Shown here one piece after another: positions 57,494-64,000 of a stretch of DNA of 64,000 bases. The first letter of the stretch is position 1. Every line of letters starts with the position of its first letter. The DNA is from a virus. The position numbers were made by a program, and so were the translations under genes. The notes beneath the pieces were generated by a model, which had not been told where the DNA came from, ran no database searches, and saw only the letters and a list, made by a program, of their open reading frames with translations. The stretch is taken from the IMG/VR virus record IMGVR_UViG_3300009506_000011, positions 1 through 64,000 of that record. One strand, given 5' to 3'.

Positions 57494-58419
57494 GCTGCAC
57501 CGCCTTCCTTGGCCGGCGGCGGAATCATCTCACCGTCCGGGCTCAGCTCCCAGCCGGCGGCGATCTCCTCCGGCGTCAGGCCGCTCGTAGGAGTGGACGG
57601 CTCCGCCGGAGTGTCTGGCTCGCTCACCTCGATGCCGTGCCGCTGGATAGCATCGGCGATTTGCGCGTCGATCAGCTCGACGGGCCGGCGCGCGTCCTCG
57701 ACAGCCATGGCGCGGGTCAGCAGCTGGTCTTCGGTGTCTGCCGGCGCCAGCTTGAGCACCTGCCGAACGGCCGTCTTTTTGAACATTTCCTCTTCCCAGT
57801 TCTTCCACGGGGAAAAGTCGCTGTCGCTGCCGCGGTTTACGTCGCGGCGCTTAATGACCTCGGCCCGGGACAGGACCCTGAACATCGGCGTCGTATCGCC
57901 CCTTACCTGCGCCGTGCCATAAGCCCACGATATGGGCCGGGTGTGACGCTCGGGGTTAGTCAGGTCGGGAATGTGCCGTATGTGCCGGTTGGTGCCTAGC
58001 TCGTAGTAAAAGTCGTCGCCAGCGTACACCACCTCGCCGGCGATGTCGGTGACCAGGCCGGAGCGACGCGCCAGCACGCACAGGCCCCGATAGTCGATGA
58101 TGGCAGTGCATTCCAGCACGCGGCCCTTCTTGAAAGGCACGAGCCAGACTCCGCCAGCCATGCTCGGCATCAGGCCAAGCTGTGCCGTGGTGAGCAAGCA
58201 GATGAAGAAGCTGCCGGGAGTGCATAGTGCCAGCTTTGGCTCCTTGGTCACTGCCGTCATGGTGGCGCGGAGAAACCGCTCTACGCCCATCTGCCGCGGG
58301 ACGGCGTTTTTGATCTGCGGCTCCATCCGCTTGATGAGGCCCCGTAGCTCGGTCGCGGGGTCCTTATCTCGCTTTTGAATCTGTCCGTTTGGGGCCGTTT
58401 GGGGCGTTCTGCTAGCCAT
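57490..58419 (-). CDS. recT: RecT single-strand annealing recombinase
   Basis: A 309-residue protein with RecT-family features: RFLRATMTAVTKEPKLALCT, GSFFICLLTTAQLGLMPSM, VWLVPFKKGRVLECTAIIDY, RGLCVLARRSG, and EEEMFKKTAVRQVLKLAP. RecT anneals complementary single strands in phage recombination. The acidic Pro-rich C-terminal tail follows. It is adjacent to the YqaJ-type exonuclease (8-nt overlap), as expected for a two-gene recombination system. Confidence 0.9.
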   Translation of the reverse strand: MASRTPQTAPNGQIQKRDKDPATELRGLIKRMEPQIKNAVPRQMGVERFLRATMTAVTKEPKLALCTPGSFFICLLTTAQLGLMPSMAGGVWLVPFKKGRVLECTAIIDYRGLCVLARRSGLVTDIAGEVVYAGDDFYYELGTNRHIRHIPDLTNPERHTRPISWAYGTAQVRGDTTPMFRVLSRAEVIKRRDVNRGSDSDFSPWKNWEEEMFKKTAVRQVLKLAPADTEDQLLTRAMAVEDARRPVELIDAQIADAIQRHGIEVSEPDTPAEPSTPTSGLTPEEIAAGWELSPDGEMIPPPAKEGGAA

Positions 58420-59419
58420 GCTTCTTTATCCTCAATGGTCTACTGGTTGACGGCTTCACCACCTGGGCGACAATGTGCTGCCGGCCAAGCTCTTTGGCGA
58501 AGTCGTGATGGTTCCCCGGCGGCGTCACCTTGACGTAACCGGAGCGCTCCTGCGTTCGCAGGGTGATCTGAAAGTCGGCGACGAAGCCGCGTTCAGCGGC
58601 GCCCATCGCAAGCCGAATGCGCGCCTCGCTTGCTCGGAGTGCTGCCTCGGTGGTCCGCGCCTCGGCGCGGAGCCGCACAATCTCGTCGGCGTAGCAGGCG
58701 AGGTCCTCGGACAAGACGACCTCGCTGCCATCGTCCTCGGGGTAGTGGCGCGCGATGGCACGGGCGGCCGACTCGCTGCCGTCTGGCTCCGGCGGGTCCC
58801 GGTCGATGACGCGCTGCCAGAAACGCTCACCGTGCCAGATGATGCGGCGGATCATCCGCTCGTCCCGTGGGATGTCCTGCCAGACGAAGCGCGCGCCGCC
58901 GATGAGGCAGGCGATGGCGCCGCGGCTGGCCCCCGTAACGAGCAGCTGGTGCTGGACCTGGATGAAGTACGGCTCCGGCGCACCATCCGCCCAGTCGGCA
59001 ATCTGGTAGGCGGAGTGCGTCTTGGCTTCGAGGGGTTGCCATCTGGCCTTGTTCGCTGCTACTTCCTCGATGCTCAAAAGCTCGACTTCGCTCGGCTCCA
59101 GCGTCCAAGCATCCAGCGTGCATTGCGCCCAGGGATGCTCACGGCTCCGCAGCAGCTGGCCGCTCGGCCGCACGAGCCGCCCGGTGCGCTCGCCGAAGGT
59201 TTGGATGATGATGGGCTCAAGCTTGTGGCCCCACTCGATCGCCTCGACGTCCGACGGGTCGACCGGCGGGATCTCGCCCATCTTTTCGAGCGCGAGCTCG
59301 TAGGCGCTGCGCCACTTGCTCAGGCCCATGACCGCCGCCATCTCGGAGGCGCCAATGCCGGCGGTGCGCTTCTCGAGCCAGTCCTCGCGGTCGTCGCAGG
59401 GGATGACGTCGTAGGTCAT
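58412..59419 (-). CDS. YqaJ-like phage exonuclease
   Basis: A 335-residue protein with the YqaJ/lambda-exonuclease pattern: REDWLEKRTAGIGASEMAAV, WGHKLEPIIIQTFGERTGRL, CTLDAW, PLEAKTHSAYQ and QVQHQLLVTGA, giving the D-x(n)-E-x-K active site and the conserved Gln. It degrades one DNA strand so that RecT can load. Confidence 0.9.
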   Translation of the reverse strand: MTYDVIPCDDREDWLEKRTAGIGASEMAAVMGLSKWRSAYELALEKMGEIPPVDPSDVEAIEWGHKLEPIIIQTFGERTGRLVRPSGQLLRSREHPWAQCTLDAWTLEPSEVELLSIEEVAANKARWQPLEAKTHSAYQIADWADGAPEPYFIQVQHQLLVTGASRGAIACLIGGARFVWQDIPRDERMIRRIIWHGERFWQRVIDRDPPEPDGSESAARAIARHYPEDDGSEVVLSEDLACYADEIVRLRAEARTTEAALRASEARIRLAMGAAERGFVADFQITLRTQERSGYVKVTPPGNHHDFAKELGRQHIVAQVVKPSTSRPLRIKKHG

Positions 59420-59757
59420 GGCTGCCCCATGAGGCGGGGCTCGCGCTCGGCGAGCAGGTCCCTATCGCTAAGCCCCATGAGGCGCCGCTGATCGTCTTCG
59501 GTGACGGGTCCTGAGAAAGGTATGGGGTCGGCTGCGACAAATCCCAGCTGCTCCATTGCTCGAGCGGCGCGTGGCGCCAATGGCAGGTCGGCGCCACACT
59601 GCAGCGCCGCATAGCCGGAGCCGCCGCACCAGCCGCACCGACCAGCCTGCGGCTGCCAGCCTTTGGCGGTGAAGACGACCGGGTACGCCTTGTGACGCTT
59701 GCGCCAGCCTCGTCGCCACCGCCGGAAGGAAAGACCGGTTAGAACGAGGCTGATCAT
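59416..59757 (-). CDS. small hypothetical protein
   Basis: A 113-residue protein. KGWQPQAGRCGWCGGSGYAA is a zinc or redox knuckle; the C-terminal helix RRLMGLSDRDLLAEREPRL follows. ATGA overlaps join it to the exonuclease gene. Confidence 0.55.
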   Translation of the reverse strand: MISLVLTGLSFRRWRRGWRKRHKAYPVVFTAKGWQPQAGRCGWCGGSGYAALQCGADLPLAPRAARAMEQLGFVAADPIPFSGPVTEDDQRRLMGLSDRDLLAEREPRLMGQP

Positions 59758-60092
59758 GGCGCCTCCAGTGGAGGCATGTTCGGCCCCGGTAGCGGCGGCT
59801 CAGCCGGCTCTTCTCCGACCGACATCGTAAGGCCCCGGTTCCACGCTCGGCCGGCTTGCCTGCGGACGATGGCGCGCCGTTTCGCCTCCCGCGCTGCCTC
59901 GGAATCGGTCTCGCGCAGAGCCACGATGGCCGCGTCGGCGACGAGCCGGGCGGTTGCGCACGAGTCATCGTGCAGAGCGAACGACGGAGACGACGGCCGC
60001 AGCTCGGTGTCCTCGAATGGCCACAGGCAACCGAGGAAAAGAATCACCAGACCGCCAGGCCCGGCGCGCTTGCACAGCTCATCCAGCGTCAT
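59754..60092 (-). CDS. small hypothetical protein
   Basis: A 112-residue protein (MTLDELCKRAGPGGLVILFL). Hydrophobic N-terminal stretch, helical middle (EAAREAKRRAIVRRQAGRAW). It overlaps the Cro-position gene by 14 nt. No family recognised. Confidence 0.5.
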   Translation of the reverse strand: MTLDELCKRAGPGGLVILFLGCLWPFEDTELRPSSPSFALHDDSCATARLVADAAIVALRETDSEAAREAKRRAIVRRQAGRAWNRGLTMSVGEEPAEPPLPGPNMPPLEAP

Positions 60093-60267
60093 CGCTCACC
60101 TCGTTCGGATCCCTGAAGCCCAGCGTCGCCAGCGCCTCGCGGATCCTCGTCTTGCTGTTGTCGTTCACGGCGTCGCCCGAGAGGTACCGCCGCACCGTCT
60201 GCGGCGACACAACCGCCTTGGCGGCGACTCGGACCACGTCATGGCTAGATGTCACATCGGGTTGCAT
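60079..60267 (-). CDS. LacI-type HTH protein in the Cro position
   Basis: A 62-residue protein: VRVAAKAVVSPQTVRRYLSG, then KTRIREALATLGFRDP, a LacI-type helix-turn-helix with hinge-like helix and no ligand domain. It starts the leftward recombination operon and lies divergent to the XRE repressor. Six nt separate a -10 box from ATG 60267. A Cro-like role is inferred. Confidence 0.75.
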   Translation of the reverse strand: MQPDVTSSHDVVRVAAKAVVSPQTVRRYLSGDAVNDNSKTRIREALATLGFRDPNEVSDDAG

Positions 60268-60273
60268 GGTGCC

Positions 60274-60347
60274 AATTGAGCACAGCCGGTTAGGGTTGTC
60301 AACAGAAAAGTGACTAGTTGACCGCTTGTCCAGTAGTTTGCTAGTAT
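60274..60347. promoter_or_regulatory. divergent promoters of the genetic switch
   Basis: Leftward: TTGACA (60302-60297), 17 nt, TCAATT (60279-60274), 6 nt to ATG 60267. Rightward: TTGACC (60318-60323), 18 nt, TAGTAT (60342-60347), 6 nt to ATG 60354. An imperfect copy of the palindrome (CTAGTTGACC, 60314-60323) lies between the two -35 boxes. Confidence 0.75.
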
Positions 60348-60353
60348 CTGGAC

Positions 60354-60698
60354 ATGCCTACCCCCACTCCCCTCGGCCGGCGTCTGAAGCTGGCTCGGCT
60401 GATGACCTTCCCGCCGGTGCCGGAGGCCGGACCGGAGCCGGCGGCTGGCTGGCAACGTGTCAGCCAGCGGGAGCTGAGCCTGATGGCCGGTCGGTCTGAC
60501 GGCCTCGTCGGTCACCTCGAAGGGGGCCGGACGAAGGACTCGACGGTTGAAACCACGACGCGGCTCTGCGCGATCCTGGGCATCACCACCGACTGGCTCG
60601 CCACCGGCAAGCAGCCGGCGCATCCTGGCGGCGGCGAGCTGAACGCCGAAATCGTCAACCACGCCGTGCGAGCCACACGAACGACGGAGGCGGCGTGA
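60354..60698 (+). CDS. XRE-family phage repressor
   Basis: A 114-residue protein. LGRRLKLARLM and, after a 20-residue insert, QRELSLMAGRSDGLVGHLEG form the XRE helix-turn-helix; VETTTRLCAILGITTDWLAT completes it. There is no peptidase domain. Leaderless start as in lambda cI. It is the likely binder of the CTAGTYRACTAG palindromes, which is inferred from location only. Confidence 0.75.
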   Translation: MPTPTPLGRRLKLARLMTFPPVPEAGPEPAAGWQRVSQRELSLMAGRSDGLVGHLEGGRTKDSTVETTTRLCAILGITTDWLATGKQPAHPGGGELNAEIVNHAVRATRTTEAA

Positions 60699-60775
60699 TG
60701 CCCGGGGAACTGCCGGATGACGTGATGCGCCGGCTCTGTGAGGCAGATCCGCTGGCGGACTTGAAGAGTCGGTGA
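60698..60775 (+). CDS. 25-residue peptide
   Basis: ATG 60698 overlaps the repressor stop (TGATG): MPGELPDDVMRRLCEADPLA then DLKSR. It could be a small partner or a chance frame. Confidence 0.35.
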   Translation: MPGELPDDVMRRLCEADPLADLKSR

Positions 60776-60795
60776 TCGAGCAGGCGGTAAGCTTA

Positions 60796-60828
60796 CTAGT
60801 TGACTAGCGATGCGCGCCGCGGTAGTCT
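60796..60828 (+). promoter_or_regulatory. early rightward promoter with palindromic operator
   Basis: CTAGTTGACTAG (60796-60807): TTGACT (60800-60805), 17 nt, TAGTCT (60823-60828). Here a 17-nt leader with GGAGGTGA precedes ATG 60846, unlike the leaderless copies. Confidence 0.7.
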
Positions 60829-60845
60829 GTCGTCGGAGGTGACCG

Positions 60846-61133
60846 ATGGCGACGATGAGCGAGCTGGGCTTTACCTGGTACGGACGCGAGAATAACGGCG
60901 GCTGGCGCTTCGATGTGCGGCTGCGGGATCCGGCGGTTCGAGCTGCGCAGCTGGAGCGCTGGAGCGAGGAACGAAAGGAGCGTTGCCGGGCCCTGATCCG
61001 CCGGCCGCACTGCAAGCGGCCGCGCAAGCTGAAGCTCCTTCGGCGGATATATGGCGGGCGACAGCAGCTGCCACCCGACGTGCAGCAGCTGGACGGCCAG
61101 CTCATGAACCGGCATGCACGGCGTGCGCTATGA
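60846..61133 (+). CDS. basic hypothetical early protein
   Basis: A 95-residue protein (MATMSELGFTWYGRENNGGW), Arg/Lys-rich in the middle (RRPHCKRPRKLKLLRRIYGG) and perhaps DNA-binding. First gene of the rightward early operon. Confidence 0.6.
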   Translation: MATMSELGFTWYGRENNGGWRFDVRLRDPAVRAAQLERWSEERKERCRALIRRPHCKRPRKLKLLRRIYGGRQQLPPDVQQLDGQLMNRHARRAL

Positions 61134-61249
61134 GCTGGCTACGAGACGAGTACGGCGAGGTCAGCTGGCTATTCGCCGGGATCGTCGCTCTGGCGCTGCT
61201 GATCACCGAGGAAGGCGTAGCCGTTTGCCGGTGCAGAAGGCAGCCGTGA
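61130..61249 (+). CDS. single-span membrane peptide
   Basis: A 39-residue protein: MSWLRDEYGEVSWLFAGIVA, then LALLITEEGVAVCRCRRQP. One membrane helix with a Cys/Arg end. ATGA overlap upstream, GTGA overlap downstream. Confidence 0.5.
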   Translation: MSWLRDEYGEVSWLFAGIVALALLITEEGVAVCRCRRQP

Positions 61250-61344
61250 TCTGCCTACGTTGCCAGGAGACGGGTGTGCTCGTCCCGCGCCTGCGCGAGC
61301 GGCTGCTCGCCGTCATCATCGCAGCGGCCTGGAGGGGATGCTGA
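61246..61344 (+). CDS. 32-residue CxxC peptide
   Basis: GTG 61246: MICLRCQETGVLVPRLRERL, then LAVIIAAAWRGC. Overlaps on both sides (GTGA, TGATG) support translation. Function unknown. Confidence 0.4.
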   Translation: MICLRCQETGVLVPRLRERLLAVIIAAAWRGC

Positions 61345-61715
61345 TGAAGCTCATCTACGTGGCCGGCCCCTACCGGGCCGCAAACCACTGGCTCATCGAG
61401 CAGAACATCCACCGCGCGCGTGAGCTTGGCGCTCGCCTCGCCCAGCTCGGCGCAGCGCCCCTGATCCCGCACGCAAACACGGCACACTGGGACGGCCTTT
61501 GCTCGGACGAGTTCTGGCTCAAGGCTGGCATCGAGATGCTCCGGCGCTGCGATGGTGTCGTGCTTGTCAAGGGGTGGTCGGAGTCCCGGGGCACGTTGGC
61601 CGAGGTTGATGAGGCTCACCGGCGCGGACTACCGGTGCTTGGAAAGCCGAGCCCGCCAGACGATATCCTCGCGGAGTGGCTGGCACGCGTCCGCAAGCGA
61701 GCGATGCGACCATGA
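61344..61715 (+). CDS. DUF4406/deoxyribosyltransferase-like protein
   Basis: A 123-residue protein behind GGAGGGG. MKLIYVAGPYRAANHWLIEQ, NIHRARELGARLAQLGAAPL, LIPHANTAHWDG, CDGVVLVKGWSESRGTLAEV match the DUF4406/nucleoside 2-deoxyribosyltransferase fold common in phages. It may act on nucleotides; substrate unknown. Confidence 0.8.
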   Translation: MKLIYVAGPYRAANHWLIEQNIHRARELGARLAQLGAAPLIPHANTAHWDGLCSDEFWLKAGIEMLRRCDGVVLVKGWSESRGTLAEVDEAHRRGLPVLGKPSPPDDILAEWLARVRKRAMRP

Positions 61716-61981
61716 GCGCCACAGACGCCATCCTTCAGCAGCACCTGCTCGACGCGCCGGCGGGCCTCGAGCTGTCCTGCTCGCGGCTGCTCGAAGGTCG
61801 CTACCACGCTTGCTGGGTCGGCTCCCTCCAGAATGGCATGCGGATCGCCGCGCTCGGGATGGGGCCGACTCGCGAGGCCGCCATCGTCGCGGCGTCGCTC
61901 ACGCTTGAGCGAGCGCTGCTCTGCGATGCCGCCTCCGACCTCGGCAACCTTGGCGTCTGGCTACCGCGGGGACAAGCATGA
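61712..61981 (+). CDS. hypothetical early protein
   Basis: An 89-residue protein (MSATDAILQQHLLDAPAGLE) with a strand-helix pattern like a small double-stranded-RNA-binding or DUF2591-type domain (CWVGSLQNGMRIAALGMGPT; REAAIVAASLTLERAL). ATGA overlaps both ways. Confidence 0.55.
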   Translation: MSATDAILQQHLLDAPAGLELSCSRLLEGRYHACWVGSLQNGMRIAALGMGPTREAAIVAASLTLERALLCDAASDLGNLGVWLPRGQA

Positions 61982-62748
61982 GCCTCTTCGACCAGGGGCC
62001 GGGGCGGGAAGCGCTGCTCGCCGCTGTCGAGGGTGTCCACCAGGCTGACGCGGTGGAGTGGCTCGCGGGCCTGCCGCCGGAGTCTGTCGACCTGGTCATC
62101 ACGGACCCGGCCTACGAGAGCCTCGAGAGGCATCGGGCGCACGGCACGACCACGCGGCTGAAGCACTGGTTCCCCATCTTCCCCAACGCGCGCTTCGCGG
62201 AGCTGCTGGCGCAGGTCTACCGCGTCCTGCGGCCGGACAGCCACTTCTACTTTCAGTGCGACGAGGAGACGGCGGACGTGGTCAAGCCGCTCGGGCGCGC
62301 CGCCGGCTTCAGGTTCTGGAAGTCGCTCATCTGGGACAAGGTGGATCTCGGGATGGGGTATCACTACCGGTGCCGGTGCGAGCGCATCCTGTTCTTCGAG
62401 AAGGGCAAGCGGAAGCTCAACGACCTCAGCGTGCCAGACGTGCTGCAGTTCCGGCGCGTGCGCAACGGCTCCCCCACCGAGAAGCCCGTGGAGCTGTACG
62501 AGGTGCTGGTCCGGCAGAGCTCCGAGCGAGGTGAGGTCGTGGCGGATCCGTTTCTCGGCTCCGGCGCCTGCGGCGAGGCCGCGCTGCGGCTCGGCCGGCG
62601 CTTCGGTGGCTGCGACATCTCGGAAGCGGCGGTCGGCTGCGCCACGGTCCGGCTTGCCCCGTGGTTCGTCGCTAGCCGATTTCGCCAGCCGGTCCACATC
62701 TCCGGGGCATTGGCGAGCGCCGGTTTGCTGCCAGACGAAAAGGCTTGA
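61978..62748 (+). CDS. site-specific DNA methyltransferase
   Basis: A 256-residue amino-methyltransferase of the beta order: catalytic VDLVITDPAYESLERH (motif IV, DPAY) near residue 40 and SAM-binding DPFLGSGACGEAALRLGRRF near residue 185. It methylates adenine N6 or cytosine N4. No restriction partner is adjacent, as usual for phage orphan enzymes that protect from host restriction or regulate. Confidence 0.9.
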   Translation: MSLFDQGPGREALLAAVEGVHQADAVEWLAGLPPESVDLVITDPAYESLERHRAHGTTTRLKHWFPIFPNARFAELLAQVYRVLRPDSHFYFQCDEETADVVKPLGRAAGFRFWKSLIWDKVDLGMGYHYRCRCERILFFEKGKRKLNDLSVPDVLQFRRVRNGSPTEKPVELYEVLVRQSSERGEVVADPFLGSGACGEAALRLGRRFGGCDISEAAVGCATVRLAPWFVASRFRQPVHISGALASAGLLPDEKA

Positions 62749-62773
62749 CGGCACTGGACGAGTTGTTCACGAT
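62745..62773 (+). promoter_or_regulatory. leaderless-type promoter
   Basis: TTGACG (62745-62750), 17 nt, CACGAT (62768-62773), 6 nt to GTG 62780. The -35 overlaps the methyltransferase stop. Confidence 0.55.
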
Positions 62774-62779
62774 GTCCTC

Positions 62780-62989
62780 GTGAAAACTACGAGCAACGCG
62801 CGTCACGTTGACGTCCCGATGACGGGCACTTTTTGGCGGTACCTGAAGGAGCTACGTCAGCGGCTCGGTACATCGAGCTGGGCGGAGACATTTCGAGCCG
62901 CTGTCCGTGAAGCGGTTGATCGGCGGCGAAGAGAGGACGCTGAGGCAGGTCGTCACCTATCCTTGGTAGGGGAGCCAGAGCAAGACTGA
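62780..62989 (+). CDS. small ribbon-helix-helix-like protein
   Basis: A 69-residue protein from GTG 62780: HVDVPMTGTFWRYLKELRQR, then LGTSSWAETFRAAVREAVDR. The strand-helix-helix pattern suits a CopG/Arc-type regulator. Its stop overlaps the initiator ATG. Confidence 0.6.
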   Translation: MKTTSNARHVDVPMTGTFWRYLKELRQRLGTSSWAETFRAAVREAVDRRRREDAEAGRHLSLVGEPEQD

Positions 62990-64000
62990 TGGCCCGCGGC
63001 CGCATGCTTCTCAAGTCGCTGAGCCTTTGTGGCCAGCTTGCCGATCTGTCAGACGACACGGCACGACTGCTCTTCTGCATGTGCGTCCCACACCTTGATC
63101 GGGAGGGACGTTTGCAGGGCGATCCCCGGCGTCTCGCGGCGACCGTGTGGCCGCTGCTGCACGGTCCGCAGCCGACCGCACGAGCGCTGGCGGAGCTCGT
63201 TGAGCAGCGACTCGTCGCCGTCTACGACGATGAGCGCGGTCAGACTGTCGTTTGGTTCCCGGCCTTCGAGCGCTCACAGCCTGGGCTCCGACGGGACAGA
63301 GAGGCGGAGAGCAGCTACGGTCCGCCGCCTTCGTGCGAGCCCTCTGGTTTGGTGCCTGCGTGGCTGCGGGAGTACTCCGGACCTACTCCGGAGCAATCCC
63401 GCGGTGGTCCGGAGTACTCCGGAGTTTTCCCGGAGTACTCCGGACCTACTCCGGAGCAACCCGAGCTAAGTGTTCGAAAGGTGGAAACTCCGGAGTTTTC
63501 CCGGAGTACTCCGGGAGTGCTCCCGCCTAAATCAAAGGAAAGTAAAGGAAGGGAGGTTGCCGCGCGTGCGCGCGTAGCAACCGCCGCGCCACCACCACAA
63601 CAGGAGCAGGCGGTCTGCGAAGGGTGCGACGATATCGCCGAGTGCGGTGCCGATGGTGTGCCAGTGGGATGGGCGGATGGGCTCTGCCCCGAGTGCCAGC
63701 GCCACGACGTGAGCCAAACCGCCGGCTACCTCCAAAGCATCAAGAACCAAGGAGCCAAGCCAGCGCCACCGTCCAAGCTCGGAACGGCACCCATGAACCC
63801 GGTGGCGCGCCAGCTGGCGGAGCATATTAGGACTCACCGGCGCTTCGATGGCATCGACGCTGGCGAGATCGGCAACAGCAACGCTCACCTCGTCGAGACG
63901 GGTGGCAAGTCGCTAACCTGGCTGAAGGAGGCGATCGACGAGTGCAACCGGGACGCCGGCTCAGCCGCCGCCGCCAGGCGGCCCTGGTCCGACGATGTCC
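62989..64000 (+). CDS. replication initiator-like protein, C-terminus beyond the window
   Basis: The frame is open from ATG 62989 to the edge (337 residues). MLLKSLSLCGQLADLSDDTA, then RLLFCMCVPHLDREGRLQGD, PRRLAATVWPLL is the winged-helix start common to phage replisome organisers (DnaD/lambda O-like). Residues about 125-175 are encoded by iteron-like DNA (EYSGPTPEQ repeated). A CEGCDDIAEC...CPEC zinc motif follows. Confidence 0.7.
   Translation, partial: MARGRMLLKSLSLCGQLADLSDDTARLLFCMCVPHLDREGRLQGDPRRLAATVWPLLHGPQPTARALAELVEQRLVAVYDDERGQTVVWFPAFERSQPGLRRDREAESSYGPPPSCEPSGLVPAWLREYSGPTPEQSRGGPEYSGVFPEYSGPTPEQPELSVRKVETPEFSRSTPGVLPPKSKESKGREVAARARVATAAPPPQQEQAVCEGCDDIAECGADGVPVGWADGLCPECQRHDVSQTAGYLQSIKNQGAKPAPPSKLGTAPMNPVARQLAEHIRTHRRFDGIDAGEIGNSNAHLVETGGKSLTWLKEAIDECNRDAGSAAAARRPWSDDV
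63371..63552 (+). repeat. iteron-like repeats and AT-rich block, candidate origin
   Basis: AGTACTCCGG occurs at 63371 and the palindrome CCGGAGTACTCCGG near 63410, 63430 and 63501. ACCTACTCCGGAGCAA recurs at 63381 and 63444, and CTCCGGAGTTTTCCCGGAGT at 63417 and 63489. An A-rich block (63528-63552) follows. The arrangement inside an initiator gene resembles the lambda origin in gene O. Confidence 0.65.

Noticed and set aside
63371-63515. Short CRISPR array
   Set aside because: Repeats are palindromic, irregularly spaced, in coding sequence, and spacers are far too short and repeated themselves.
1-64000. Terminase, portal, integrase, transposase, lysis genes
   Set aside because: Looked for by motif and position; none could be supported. 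They probably lie outside the window.

Overview
The window is one continuous stretch of a GC-rich (about two thirds G+C) tailed-phage genome or prophage with a contractile, Mu-like tail. The evidence is a rightward late operon in the usual head-then-tail order. It runs from I-like protease/scaffold, decoration protein and major capsid candidate through DUF1320 and gpG-like proteins, tail sheath and tail tube to a frameshifted tail chaperone. It continues with the tape measure, a gpN-like protein, gpP-like hub, gp45-like spike, baseplate wedge, gp47-like baseplate J and fibre proteins. I found no terminase, portal, integrase or transposase; they may lie outside, since genes run off both ends. 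The host cannot be named. High G+C and many apparently leaderless genes would suit Actinobacteria or Deinococcota, but this is only a hint.

Layout. (1) 1-4.5 kb: leftward accessory genes (SNF2 helicase, DUF488, DHH protein, PD-(D/E)XK-like protein). (2) 4.5-32.6 kb: rightward late genes, interrupted by three leftward cassettes at 20.9-22.3, 23.5-23.65 (a tRNA-like RNA) and 25.8-28.3 kb. (3) 32.6-41.6 kb: two divergent groups of small unknown proteins, an ASCH protein and a LexA-like regulator. Three of these transcription units carry the same structured RNA leader. (4) 41.6-46.4 kb: a leftward ABC-ATPase/GNAT, ParB-like and PAPS-reductase-like operon behind a second tRNA-like RNA, then a membrane protein group. 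(5) 47.2-52.5 kb: a leftward type IV CRISPR-Cas-like (csf) operon. (6) 52.6-54.7 kb: a fibre-like gene pair. (7) 54.7-60.3 kb: a leftward recombination operon (unknown protein, SbcC/RecF-like ATPase, RecT, YqaJ nuclease). (8) 60.1-60.7 kb: a lambda-like genetic switch. (9) 60.8-64 kb: rightward early genes ending in a replication initiator that contains iteron-like repeats.

The most notable content is the csf operon. It encodes Csf1-, Cas11-, Csf2- and Csf3-like proteins, a Cas6-like RAMP protein split by a frameshift, a CysH/PAPS-reductase-like protein typical of type IV-B loci, and a protein joining a dual-specificity-phosphatase fold to a SPOUT RNA-methyltransferase fold. No CRISPR array or adaptation gene is visible. 

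A single promoter design recurs. It has a TTGAC(T/A/G/C) -35 box, usually inside the palindrome CTAGTYRACTAG or a half of it. A 17-18 nt spacer follows, then a weak -10 and 6-7 nt to the start codon. It fronts the csf, PAPS/ParB, deoxyribosyltransferase-like, DHH and both switch genes. This suggests that one phage repressor controls scattered accessory operons and that many of these mRNAs are leaderless.
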